Shown here: positions 5,859-14,133 of the stretch, in pieces | How the letters are laid out: each line of letters starts with the position of its first letter | How positions within the stretch are numbered: position 1 is the stretch's first letter | Origin: a virus | Direction: 5' to 3' (one strand) | Length of the DNA stretch: 33,790 bases | IMG/VR virus record: IMGVR_UViG_3300026116_000074 | Coordinates: 1 to 33,790 of that record | Translations under genes and position numbers: made by a program | The notes under the pieces: model-generated | What the model saw: the letters and a program-made list of their open reading frames with translations, nothing else | Told to the model about the DNA's origin: nothing | Databases searched by the model: none

Positions 5859-6387
5859 TCCAATAGCTGAGTACCGAACTAGTCGAAAAGTAAGTCGCCG
5901 AGGAATGGCAGAAGTAATCAACAAAAGCGAATCAGCTATTCGCCAAGTAGAAGAAGGCCAGTTTATAAACATCCCTCCGGCCATTCATGCATTTTTCGAA
6001 GCTAATCTTAGAATAGACGGCTATAGTCGAACTCAGGTTAATCAGCTTTACCGAGAGTTTGTTCTATGGAAAAGACACCAAGTAAAAGAAGGCAAAGCAG
6101 ATTTCAAGCTCAAGCCGTTCGTCAAAGAAAGAATACTTCCTTATATTAACAATGAACATCCATTCTACGCATACCTGGACTATATCGAAACTCTGCCAAC
6201 TGTTTTCAGCCAGCAGTTGTGTATTCCAAAAAGCTCATTCTTTAAGTATCTCGGTGCTCAGCAAAGAGCTATGCCGCATGTGATGCGCGTAGCATTGCAC
6301 GATGCTGGTCTTTCATTTGTCGCAGATATAGACGAGCTTGACAGTCTTGGTAAACACTTCTACGATAATAAGCGTGGTAGAAGATGA
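5851..6387 (+). CDS. HTH (XRE-like) protein (178 aa)
   Basis: Residues ~5-40 resemble an XRE-type helix-turn-helix: EYRTSRKVSRRGMAEVI followed by KSESAIRQVEEGQ, the usual scaffold and recognition helices. The remaining ~130 residues are helical with aromatic patches and may be a dimerisation or second DNA-binding module; SKSSFFKYLGAQ near residue 140 could be another helix-turn-helix. Likely a phage transcriptional regulator, or a packaging partner given the next gene. AAGGA lies eight bases upstream of the ATG, which overlaps the previous gene by 8 nt. Confidence 0.6.
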   Translation: MINPIAEYRTSRKVSRRGMAEVINKSESAIRQVEEGQFINIPPAIHAFFEANLRIDGYSRTQVNQLYREFVLWKRHQVKEGKADFKLKPFVKERILPYINNEHPFYAYLDYIETLPTVFSQQLCIPKSSFFKYLGAQQRAMPHVMRVALHDAGLSFVADIDELDSLGKHFYDNKRGRR

Positions 6388-7117
6388 GACCGATAGCTCA
6401 AACATTAATAAGCGGCAGTGGGGCGTAGTTTGTTACGTTGAAGAATTTTGGTGCGAGCGGAAAAAAATGCCGACGTACCAAATGATTCGCGAGAACGTCA
6501 ATGGCTTCAAAACTGATGAAGAAGTCGAGCTAGAGCTTTATAGTGCTCCCGTTCGCGTGCGCCTGACAAATAGGGGTGTTAGTTACCAAAAGCAGCTTAA
6601 GCGAAGCGATCCGGAATATATCAATCCGAGTCGGCTAAGTGACAAGCAGCTTGCGGTAATTAACACCCTTCTTAATCCCTTTGATAGGAGATCTCAAACT
6701 AAGAAATTGGCCGAATTGGGGATCGGTCATTCCCAACTTCATGGTTGGATGAAAGACAAGCGCTTTAGTACCTATTACAATGCGCGCGCTGAAGAATTGT
6801 TTGGAGCCGAGGGTCTCCCTGTGGCTCATGAAGCGCTTATGCGCAAAGTATCTGAAGGAAATCTCGGGGCGATTAAGCTTTACTATGAGGTTTCCGGGCG
6901 CCATACGGGTGTTAATAAGCAAGAGGTAATGAATCTTAAGCTCCTCTTTGCTAGATTTACTGAGATCCTCCAAAAGTATGTAACTCCTGACGTCATGCGT
7001 AAAATCATTAACGAGCTTAATGTGGCATCAATGAGTACGGGAGCAGTTACTTTTAATGACCCGGCCAGACCTGATTTCCCTGTGGCCGAGATTGAACGAA
7101 GTGAGTATGAAATCTGA
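6374..7117 (+). CDS. terS: Putative terminase small subunit (HTH, phBC6A51-like)
   Basis: The central part (LSDKQLAVINTLLNP ... KLAELGIGHSQLHGWMKDK) resembles the helix-turn-helix of phage small terminases, which bind the packaging site and hand DNA to the large subunit. The next segment, EALMRKVSEGNLGAIKLYYE then GRHTG, is typical of the small-terminase family that includes B. cereus phBC6A51 gp. The start is uncertain: GTG at 6374 is used, a TTG at 6338 also fits the frame, and none has a strong Shine-Dalgarno. Two exact dispersed motif copies (6817, 7078) are read as LPVAH and FPVAE. The large subunit lies four genes downstream, separated by the fibre genes. Confidence 0.6.
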   Translation: MVEDETDSSNINKRQWGVVCYVEEFWCERKKMPTYQMIRENVNGFKTDEEVELELYSAPVRVRLTNRGVSYQKQLKRSDPEYINPSRLSDKQLAVINTLLNPFDRRSQTKKLAELGIGHSQLHGWMKDKRFSTYYNARAEELFGAEGLPVAHEALMRKVSEGNLGAIKLYYEVSGRHTGVNKQEVMNLKLLFARFTEILQKYVTPDVMRKIINELNVASMSTGAVTFNDPARPDFPVAEIERSEYEI

Positions 7118-7824
7118 TGGCTACAACTACGCGTCTTTTACTTTTTAAACCAGCAGGTTCTGATCTAGCTACTGTAGTTTCATGCATTTCAGATCAGATG
7201 AATGCTATAGATAATTCAGCATGCAAAAGTCTTGTTACTCTAGAAGCTAGCCCCCCTGTGGCCGAATTTACAGGTCAGGAGTGGTTTACTAAGGACACCA
7301 AAAAATTCTTCTACTGGACAGGAAGTGCTTGGCAGCAGATAAGTCTTCCATCATCTGGTAATGCAGCAGCAGGAAGATTAGCATTTAACAAACCTCCCCT
7401 GTCTAGTTCTAATACTTTTAACACCGCAGCGAATCAAGAAAATGGACCGCAGCTTCACGCAGAAGTGAATGTTACCAATGGCAACACCTATATAGTTTAT
7501 GCTTCTATTTCTGTATTTGGAACTGCCACTCCCCCACCTTCTGGTTTTAATGATTGTTTTCTTCGTATGCGTGTGTCGTCGGGTGCAAGTGTAGTAACTA
7601 CAGCGGGTACACAATTTGCTCAAAACAATATAGGCTTTGGCCATATTGATTCTGGTTTTTCTCCTCAGAGTGACAGGTTTATGATTGGAAGATGGACAGC
7701 TAATTTTACAGGCGCAGCTTCTTTTGGTGTTTTTCTAGCCAAAGCTTCAGGTACTGAGGGAACCACCGCATTTGAAAGAACTAGTGGATCTTATCAATAT
7801 ATAGCTGTTGAAGAGGTGTCTTAA
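7117..7824 (+). CDS. Fibre/receptor-binding-like protein, paralogue 1 (235 aa)
   Basis: First of three tandem genes of similar size that share an architecture: an N-terminal ~75-residue segment ending in a Trp-containing hairpin (FFYWTGSAWQQI), then a C-terminal beta-rich domain with regular hydrophobic strands. This resembles short tail-fibre or spike proteins, with a small virion-anchoring part and a variable binding domain. The start overlaps the previous stop by one base (TGATG). A motif copy at 7254 is read as PPVAEF; this is the last copy before a ~4-kb motif-free stretch. A head-fibre or decoration protein is the main alternative. Confidence 0.5.
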   Translation: MATTTRLLLFKPAGSDLATVVSCISDQMNAIDNSACKSLVTLEASPPVAEFTGQEWFTKDTKKFFYWTGSAWQQISLPSSGNAAAGRLAFNKPPLSSSNTFNTAANQENGPQLHAEVNVTNGNTYIVYASISVFGTATPPPSGFNDCFLRMRVSSGASVVTTAGTQFAQNNIGFGHIDSGFSPQSDRFMIGRWTANFTGAASFGVFLAKASGTEGTTAFERTSGSYQYIAVEEVS

Positions 7825-8483
7825 TGAGTACTACTAGTCCAAGACTAGCTCTCACATTGCCTGTCAATACTGATAGCATGTCAAGTGCTGATAATATGCT
7901 ATCAACGAATTACGATAACATAGACACAAATTGTCATTGTAGATTGGTTGCTAATCAGGCCGCAGTAACCACTCCTTTTAATGGTCAACATATTAGAAGT
8001 GCGGCAGACAGTGCTAACTTTTTTAGAAAGAACGGAGTATGGGTAGCCAGCAATAGTGCCCCAGCTAGTTTGACTCCCTTTAAGGGCAGCGCAAATAACG
8101 CTAGTGCTATTACTGTTAATGCTAGTGAACTTGAAATTACTCAGGTAACATTTACGGCTGTTGCTGGAAGAAAGTATTTGGTTCGTTGTTGTATTGATTA
8201 CGCTTCAGACAATCTAGTATCTGAAACGTCTGTGGAAATTACACAACGAATTAGGTATGCAGCAGGTGCTGATGTTACTACGTCAGGAACATTGCTTCAT
8301 ACTAAGATATTCCATTCGTTTCTGGGATATGCTCCAGCTATTACTATTGCAGAATTTTTTCCAAATGCTAATGCACAATACACTGTAGGAGTTTATGCAT
8401 TGCGAACAGCAGGAACTGATGCAATAGTAGTAAGTAAAAATAGCAGAGATAGCAATATTGTTGTTATGGACTGGGGAACGTAA
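7824..8483 (+). CDS. Fibre/receptor-binding-like protein, paralogue 2 (219 aa)
   Basis: Shares with its neighbours the N-terminal pattern R-L-x-L, then a polar region with Asp/Ser, then Asn-x3-IDxN and a PF-x-G step before a Trp (KNGVWVAS). The C-terminal part has VTFTAVAGRKYLVRC, matching IVFTAEVGRRYWIEF in the next gene, so the three arose by duplication. Likely trimeric beta-structured virion proteins that contact the host surface; this is inferred from form and position only. Coupled to both neighbours by TAATG overlaps. Copy number may allow combinations of receptor specificity. Confidence 0.5.
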   Translation: MSTTSPRLALTLPVNTDSMSSADNMLSTNYDNIDTNCHCRLVANQAAVTTPFNGQHIRSAADSANFFRKNGVWVASNSAPASLTPFKGSANNASAITVNASELEITQVTFTAVAGRKYLVRCCIDYASDNLVSETSVEITQRIRYAAGADVTTSGTLLHTKIFHSFLGYAPAITIAEFFPNANAQYTVGVYALRTAGTDAIVVSKNSRDSNIVVMDWGT

Positions 8484-9178
8484 TGGCAACGGAGTCTGCT
8501 AGACTAAACCTTAATATTTTTTCAACCTCCGACATAGTAAGTGCAGAAGATGTTGCGGAGAATTTTTCTATAATTGATTCCTATATAGGATTTGCTCAAG
8601 TCAATTCCTTGACTGATATCAGTAATCCTTTTGAGGGATTGAAGGCAATGCTCCCTACAGGAGCAACCTATATTTATATTGATGGAGATGGTTGGGTAGC
8701 TATTGGCGTTGCTACAGTAGACGGTGCCAAAGGTAAAAAAGCAGATCTGGTAATAACTAGTGATAGCACGGCTATTGGTCTTACTGAAGCGATGTCGAAT
8801 ATTAAAATCGTATTTACTGCGGAAGTAGGTAGGAGGTATTGGATAGAATTCTGTGGACAGTTTATCATTAATGGAGATAATGCAAATATTGCTGGTGTTG
8901 ATGTCAATATGAGATGGGCGTCGGGCTCATCAGTTTCTCTTACTGACCCCCAGCTCAGCAGTGGAGACATTTACAGAGTACGTCGTCTTTACATGGAAAC
9001 AGTATCTGTTCTTGAGCCTATTGCTGCCTATTTTGTTGGAGAGCTAGTTCCTAACATTGCGGGAAATGTAGCAATAGGTTTGTCTTATAGAAACATTTTT
9101 GACACTGGTAATGTTTACGTAAGAGCAACTTCTACCAGTCCAGCTTATATGATCGTGAGAGATGTAGGTCCGGCATGA
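8483..9178 (+). CDS. Fibre/receptor-binding-like protein, paralogue 3 (231 aa)
   Basis: Third member of the tandem family. The N-terminus (ESARLNLNIFSTSD, then NFSIIDSYIG and NPFEGL) aligns with paralogue 2, including the PFxG step and a Trp-containing hairpin (DGDGWVAIG). The C-terminal half has IVFTAEVGRRYWIEFCG and further strands typical of a jelly-roll-like domain. No enzymatic motif for polysaccharide cleavage is visible. The 3' end overlaps the next small gene by 4 nt (ATGA). The three genes lie unusually far from the tail genes, just upstream of the large terminase. Confidence 0.5.
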   Translation: MATESARLNLNIFSTSDIVSAEDVAENFSIIDSYIGFAQVNSLTDISNPFEGLKAMLPTGATYIYIDGDGWVAIGVATVDGAKGKKADLVITSDSTAIGLTEAMSNIKIVFTAEVGRRYWIEFCGQFIINGDNANIAGVDVNMRWASGSSVSLTDPQLSSGDIYRVRRLYMETVSVLEPIAAYFVGELVPNIAGNVAIGLSYRNIFDTGNVYVRATSTSPAYMIVRDVGPA

Positions 9179-9348
9179 ATGAACAAACCTCTACAGGCGA
9201 TCTTTTTGAAACAGCAGAAGGAAATATTAGGCCGCTAAGTGGTATGGGTATTACAGGTGACTATACTGCCGATCCGCTAGCTGTAATTAAATCATGTGTT
9301 AAACTTCTCGTCGCTCTAGGGGCAAAAGACAGAACTACGGAATCTTAA
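9175..9348 (+). CDS. 57-aa hypothetical protein before terminase
   Basis: A short frame fits exactly between the third fibre gene and the large terminase: its ATG overlaps the previous stop (ATGA at 9175-9178) and its TAA overlaps the terminase ATG (TAATG). The product is acidic and Thr/Gly-rich in the first ~35 residues, then has a helical end (AVIKSCVKLLVALG). Both coupled ends argue that it is real. Similar short helical tails occur at the ends of phage fibre-assembly and head-fibre proteins, but the function is unknown. Confidence 0.65.
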   Translation: MNEQTSTGDLFETAEGNIRPLSGMGITGDYTADPLAVIKSCVKLLVALGAKDRTTES

Positions 9349-10922
9349 TGGCTAAAGATATCTTTTCATTTCAAGACATGATGGGCGAGCTAGTTTCGAG
9401 TTTGAATAACTCACTATCTCGCCCTTCAGTTAAACAGTATATTCCGCACCAGAAGCAGCTTAAATTCCATCAATCTAAAAAAGTTGGTCGCCTGTATATT
9501 GGAGGTAACCGTTCAGGTAAAACAGTAGGCGGTATTGTAGAAGATGTTTGGTGGCTTACAGGAACCCATCCTTATATAGAGACTCCTCCCCCACCTATTC
9601 GAGGTCGAATCGTAACGGTTGACTTTGAAAATGGTTGGGAACTAATCATTAAACCTGAGCTTCAGAGATGGCTACCTGCCACAGAATTAGTAAATGGTTC
9701 ATGGCAAGATTCATGGTCAGAGAAATACAAAGTTCTGACTTTAGCAAACGGTTCTCGTCTAGACATTATGTCTTACAGTCAGGCCACAGAGAAGCAGGCT
9801 GGAACTTCTCGTCATTTCATTCATTTTGACGAAGAACCTCCGTCTGTGCTTTTTGATGAGAACATGATGCGTCTTATGGATACAGAGGGTTCGTGGTGGA
9901 TAACCATGACTCCTGTCGAAGGCGCTACATGGACAATGGACAGACTTTACGAAAAAGGTCTGGATGGAAAACATCCTCATATTGATGTAATTACAGTTAA
10001 TACTCGTGACAACCCTTATATTAGTGACGATGCTCCAAACATCTACACTGAGGGAATGAGCGAGGAATCTAGAAAGGCTCGTGAAGAAGGTGAATTTGTT
10101 CACCATGGTGGATTGATTTATAAATCCTTCGATTACAATTTTCATGTTAGAGACGAGTTCATTCCTCCACTCGACTGGCAATGGATTAGAAGTTGTGACC
10201 ATGGATACAATAACCCGACTGCGTGGCTTTATCATGCAGTCGCACCAGACGGTACTATCTTCACTTTCTACGAGCACTATCAATCACACTGGACTGTGGC
10301 AGAGCACGCTAAACGTCTACACGAAATCGATAGTCAGCAGGGCTTTAAAAAGCCTGAAAGAACAGTGGGTGATCCTGCAATTAAGCAGAGAACGGCAGAG
10401 ACAGGAAAATCCGTTCATCGACTCTATCTTGATAACGGAATTGCCATTCAAACATCCAATAATGATGTTAAAGCCGGAATCGACCAAGGCAACAATTACA
10501 TCAGATCAGGCAAATGGTTCGTAACTCGTAATTGCCGTAAATTTATCTGGGAGATGAAACGCTACAGATGGAAGACGCGCAATAATCGCAAGCTCCAAGA
10601 GATGCACGGCAATTACGACGAGCCACATAAGAAAGATGACCACGCCATGGATTCATGGCGGTATACACTAATCAATTATCCTATCCCCAAAAGGATAGAT
10701 GATTTGACTGCTGAGCAAAAGCGAATGGTTATGGCTCACGTTGAATCGCTTATCAAACCAACTACGCCAACTTCAATTCGTTTTGGTCGGCTTGACACAG
10801 GTATTAAGGCACCTTACGATAATCGCATAGGACGTGAAGAGGCAGGCAATTTCCTGGACACGCCTCTTATTAGAACTGAGTGGTCTGGGATTATCGACGA
10901 GCATCTTGGAGGGATTTGGTAA
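9348..10922 (+). CDS. terL: Terminase large subunit (524 aa)
   Basis: The ATPase-nuclease motor that pumps DNA into the prohead and cuts it. Walker A is GNRSGKT (residues 53-59), followed by the adenine-side region, and Walker B is IHFDEE (158-163) with the catalytic glutamate. The nuclease half shows three acidic positions expected of the RNase H-like fold: CDHGYNNPTAW (~residue 283), VGDPAIK (~340) and DDHAMDSWRY (~435). Full family length. It starts at the TAATG junction with the 57-aa gene and ends at TAATG with the next gene. It contains no exact copy of the dispersed motif, only 7-mer partial matches. Confidence 0.95.
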   Translation: MAKDIFSFQDMMGELVSSLNNSLSRPSVKQYIPHQKQLKFHQSKKVGRLYIGGNRSGKTVGGIVEDVWWLTGTHPYIETPPPPIRGRIVTVDFENGWELIIKPELQRWLPATELVNGSWQDSWSEKYKVLTLANGSRLDIMSYSQATEKQAGTSRHFIHFDEEPPSVLFDENMMRLMDTEGSWWITMTPVEGATWTMDRLYEKGLDGKHPHIDVITVNTRDNPYISDDAPNIYTEGMSEESRKAREEGEFVHHGGLIYKSFDYNFHVRDEFIPPLDWQWIRSCDHGYNNPTAWLYHAVAPDGTIFTFYEHYQSHWTVAEHAKRLHEIDSQQGFKKPERTVGDPAIKQRTAETGKSVHRLYLDNGIAIQTSNNDVKAGIDQGNNYIRSGKWFVTRNCRKFIWEMKRYRWKTRNNRKLQEMHGNYDEPHKKDDHAMDSWRYTLINYPIPKRIDDLTAEQKRMVMAHVESLIKPTTPTSIRFGRLDTGIKAPYDNRIGREEAGNFLDTPLIRTEWSGIIDEHLGGIW

Positions 10923-11398
10923 TGGCTGAAAAAGTTGAACCTGCTGATGGAATTATGGCCCATCTTAAGCGAGCTTTTGACTGGCTCGATAAACTAGCAG
11001 ATGATGAAACTAAAGCTGCACTTATGGAGCGAGTTTTTGAATTTCTCGAAGACAAGCTCATTGATGGATATGATGTTCAGCTAGTTCCAGACCCTAAAAG
11101 TAATCTTCAGGAGATGAAGCCTGGGTTTAACCTCAATGCCATTATCCGCGATATTGGTTCATCTAAGCGTATGCGAATGGATGAAGCCGACGCGGTTAGG
11201 CTACAGGAACGGCAAGGCACGCCACAGGAAGAAATCAATCTTAACACTGCAACTGCACGCGATGTTGCTCAGCTAGTAGTGGATCGTGCAGTTATTCAGA
11301 GTGATTTTGTTAAAAACACTCTGGTGGACGCACTAACTGTCGGACTTAACATTCTTATCCCTGATCCCGCCGAATGGCAGAGGAGCCGTTCCGAGTGA
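10922..11398 (+). CDS. Hypothetical protein between terminase and portal (158 aa)
   Basis: Not recognised. Predicted mostly helical and charged, with an amphipathic N-terminus (HLKRAFDWLDKLADDE) and an acidic middle. ATG at 10922 overlaps the terminase stop (TAATG), and the end overlaps the next start by 4 nt (GTGA). Position suggests a head-assembly or packaging accessory. One 8-mer motif at 11221 is read as TPQEE. Confidence 0.7.
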   Translation: MAEKVEPADGIMAHLKRAFDWLDKLADDETKAALMERVFEFLEDKLIDGYDVQLVPDPKSNLQEMKPGFNLNAIIRDIGSSKRMRMDEADAVRLQERQGTPQEEINLNTATARDVAQLVVDRAVIQSDFVKNTLVDALTVGLNILIPDPAEWQRSRSE

Positions 11399-11937
11399 TT
11401 AACATGCAGCCGGGCGGAAGATTTAACGTCTCTAAAACCCCTTCCGCACTTCCGTCAAAATGCGTTGTTTGTGGTGCATGGGGTGGAGACGGTAGGGACT
11501 TCGTAGATTTCGGCATGGACATTGATTTCTACGGTGCTATTTACTTCTGCTCGGTCTGCCTTACTGAATGTTGCAATAAGCTCGGTTACATTAGCCCAGA
11601 CCAGTGGCAGTCAGTTAACACAATGAATGACGAGCTTATTCGTCGCATTCAAATTCTAGAGGCTGATAATGTTAGTCTACGAACTGCTCTTGTTGCTACT
11701 GATTTTCTGCGCGGCGGCTACAGTGATGATTCTCTTGTGGCGAATGAGCAGAAGTCAGATAGTTCTGATGAAGGAATCTCACCAGAACCAGATCTATTTC
11801 ATGGAAAGGACAATAAGCGAACGGAATCAGACGATTCAGAATTTGATGGATCGTCTGATGAGCGAGGATACGAGAACGTACCGAGTTATGTCGGACGTGA
11901 CAGCGAAAACCTCGGCGGGTTCGGTTTCGAACTCTGA
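11395..11937 (+). CDS. Zinc-ribbon-like hypothetical protein (180 aa)
   Basis: The N-terminal part contains two cysteine knuckles, CVVCGAWG and CSVCLTECC, separated by ~35 residues, a good pattern for one treble-clef or ribbon zinc site. A short coiled-coil-like helix (DELIRRIQILEAD) follows, then an acidic, Ser/Asp-rich tail of low complexity that coincides with the out-of-frame overlap with the next gene. GTG at 11395 is chosen: AGAGGAG lies about nine bases upstream and the codon makes a GTGA overlap with the previous stop. The tail (from 11669) may exist mainly because the second frame is also coding. Confidence 0.6.
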   Translation: MINMQPGGRFNVSKTPSALPSKCVVCGAWGGDGRDFVDFGMDIDFYGAIYFCSVCLTECCNKLGYISPDQWQSVNTMNDELIRRIQILEADNVSLRTALVATDFLRGGYSDDSLVANEQKSDSSDEGISPEPDLFHGKDNKRTESDDSEFDGSSDERGYENVPSYVGRDSENLGGFGFEL

Positions 11938-12094
11938 CGTTGCTTATGTTTCAATGAGTGACGAATCAGAGTTGTCACGAATGATGGCAATGCAGCCTGG
12001 CATTGGTGATGCCATTTATGATGATGAAACTCTGAAATTTGCTGCGGACATGGGTATTATCACAGAAGTGATTAACAATGGTGGTCCGTCATGA
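11669..12094 (+). CDS. Membrane-anchored coiled-coil protein in overlapping frame (141 aa)
   Basis: Starts with ATG seven bases after AGAGG, inside the preceding gene and in the +1 frame; 269 bases are shared. Residues ~3-24 are a clear transmembrane helix (ELLLLLLIFCAAATVMIL), followed by a positive Arg/Ser stretch and a coiled-coil-like helix (~35-65). The C-terminal part, after the overlap, is acidic and ends four bases into the portal gene (ATGA). Inverse layouts of this kind are known for Rz/Rz1 spanin pairs, but those are Gram-negative systems and no lipobox is visible here. A membrane-tethered virion or lysis accessory is possible. Confidence 0.65.
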   Translation: MLVYELLLLLLIFCAAATVMILLWRMSRSQIVLMKESHQNQIYFMERTISERNQTIQNLMDRLMSEDTRTYRVMSDVTAKTSAGSVSNSDVAYVSMSDESELSRMMAMQPGIGDAIYDDETLKFAADMGIITEVINNGGPS

Positions 12095-14133
12095 GCCTTA
12101 TGGATTCGCTAACTTCTCTGCCACAGATGGAGATGTTTAGTGGTAAGTCCAAAGCATCTCGCGACCAAATCAAAAAGTACACGGTTTGGGCACACGATAT
12201 GCAATCGAGCATCAAAATGGCTCGTGCAAATATCGAACGTAATTGGTACCTTAATCTTTGCTTTTACTTTGGTCGTCAGTATGTTGTTTATAGACAGAAC
12301 TCTGGCCAAATTATTGGAACTACAGGAGGTCTTATCGTCCCTCCTGCTCCTTACTATGTTTCCCGACCAGTAATCAACAAAATTCGACCAATTATCCGTA
12401 CTGAGATTTCTAAACTGACATCACAGAAGCCTAGTGCTTATGTAGTGCCTGCTAGTTCTGAAGATAAAGATTTGTTCGCTGCCCAAGCAGGCGAGCAAAT
12501 TTGGGATAGCATTTACCGACAGTACAAGTTGCATACTGTTTTTAAGCGCGCAGTGTGGTGGAATCAGACTTGCGGTAATGGCTTTATTAAAGCCTATTGG
12601 GACGCGGACCAGGTCGACTACACTACAAATCCGCCACAGCAGGGCAAATTCTGCTTCTCACCAGAAACGCCGTTTCATATTTTTGTGCCTGATTTTCGTG
12701 AGCAGGAACTAGAGAATCAGCCGTTTGTCATTCACGCACAGCTGAGATCTAAGAATTGGGTTAAAGTCAATTATCCGGGCGTTGATTATAACAATGTAGC
12801 CGGAGCAGAAGAAATTCTGGAAGATACTTGGCTCAATTTGGTTGGCGCCACAGGGGTTAAAGGTCATGAACAAGTTCTAATCCTTGAATGCTGGGTTAAA
12901 CCGGGACATGATCCTGATTTTCCCGAAGGCGCTATGTTTACTGTTATTGGTGATAATGTTGTTCAAAGTTTCGACACTTGGCCTTATATACACAGGAATT
13001 ATCCTTTTGTTAAGCTTGATCATATTGAAAGCGGTAAGTTCTATAGTGATAGCACTATCGTCGATCTGATTCCTCTACAGAAAGAACTTAATCGCACACG
13101 CGGCCAAATCATTGAAGCTAAAAACCGAATGGCTAAGCCTAAGCTTTTGGCTGAGCGCGGTTCTGTTGTTCCACAGCAAATTACTTCTGAGCCTGGCCAG
13201 GTTGTTGAGTACGAGCAGGGTTTTAACCCCCCTGTGGCGCTAAAAATGGAGCCGCTTCCATCTTACGTCACTGAGGAACTAGAGCGCATTAATGCTGACA
13301 TGAATGACATTTCAGGTCAGCATGAGATTTCGCGCGGTCAAAACCCTACAGGTGTTACAGCTGCAACTGCTATCAGTTATTTGCAGGAACAGGACGACAC
13401 TAAGCTAGCTTCAACATTTAGTTCCATTGAATCAGCTTACGAAAAGATTGCATTTCTGACACTGTCTTATGTTCAGCAGTATTGGAATGTTGAACGCACA
13501 GTTAAAATTGTCGGCAATGACGCTAACTTTGATGCAATGAGCTTTAAAGGCTCAGACCTTGCTGGTAACACTGATATTCGTATTGAAGGAGGCTCAGCAC
13601 TTCCAACTTCTCGTGCTGCTAAGCAGGCATTCATTATGGATCTTATGAAAATGGGATTCATTGATCCTGCTAAGGGTCTGGAAGTTATGGAAATTGGCGG
13701 ACTTCAGAAGATTTATGAGTCAGTACAGCAAGATGTGCGTCAATCCCAGCGTGAAAATCTGAAAATGGCTGCTGTTACTCCTGACATAATGATGCAGTAC
13801 AGCCAGCAAGTTGCTATGCAACCGCCACAGATAGACAAAAATACAGGAATGCCTATTCCTCCTCCTCTAGTTGTTCCTGTCAATACGTGGGACAATCATC
13901 AAATGCACGTTGAGATTCACAATCGCTATCGAAAGTCACAAGCTTTTGATATGCTTACTCCAGAGGCAAAAGCTCTATTTGAATCTCATGTCAATGCTCA
14001 CCAGCAAGCAATGGCAATTCAGGCATTCCAACAAATGCAAATGGCCGGAGGAATGCAGCAACCCCCTGTGGCGGATTCTCAGTCAGCCACTCCCCCGCCC
14101 TCGGAAGGAATGAATCCAAATGCCCCAGCCTAA
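12091..14133 (+). CDS. Portal protein (680 aa)
   Basis: The dodecameric ring through which DNA enters and leaves the capsid, and the platform for the tail adaptor. Identification rests on length, order (terminase, portal, scaffold, capsid) and characteristic segments: an N-terminal helical region with a basic stretch (RPVINKIRPIIRTEISKL), a helical stem region (IPLQKELNRTRGQIIEAKNRM split by Ala and Arg, about residues 325-345), and a Gln/Pro/Met-rich C-terminal extension. It overlaps the preceding gene by ATGA and the next by 14 bases. Three exact motif copies (12847, 13230, 14064) are read as ATG, PVA and PVA peptides. Confidence 0.85.
   Translation: MSLMDSLTSLPQMEMFSGKSKASRDQIKKYTVWAHDMQSSIKMARANIERNWYLNLCFYFGRQYVVYRQNSGQIIGTTGGLIVPPAPYYVSRPVINKIRPIIRTEISKLTSQKPSAYVVPASSEDKDLFAAQAGEQIWDSIYRQYKLHTVFKRAVWWNQTCGNGFIKAYWDADQVDYTTNPPQQGKFCFSPETPFHIFVPDFREQELENQPFVIHAQLRSKNWVKVNYPGVDYNNVAGAEEILEDTWLNLVGATGVKGHEQVLILECWVKPGHDPDFPEGAMFTVIGDNVVQSFDTWPYIHRNYPFVKLDHIESGKFYSDSTIVDLIPLQKELNRTRGQIIEAKNRMAKPKLLAERGSVVPQQITSEPGQVVEYEQGFNPPVALKMEPLPSYVTEELERINADMNDISGQHEISRGQNPTGVTAATAISYLQEQDDTKLASTFSSIESAYEKIAFLTLSYVQQYWNVERTVKIVGNDANFDAMSFKGSDLAGNTDIRIEGGSALPTSRAAKQAFIMDLMKMGFIDPAKGLEVMEIGGLQKIYESVQQDVRQSQRENLKMAAVTPDIMMQYSQQVAMQPPQIDKNTGMPIPPPLVVPVNTWDNHQMHVEIHNRYRKSQAFDMLTPEAKALFESHVNAHQQAMAIQAFQQMQMAGGMQQPPVADSQSATPPPSEGMNPNAPA

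Noticed and set aside
9759-10283. 174-codon minus-strand frame inside the terminase
   Set aside because: It is antisense to clear terminase motifs and has no start signals.
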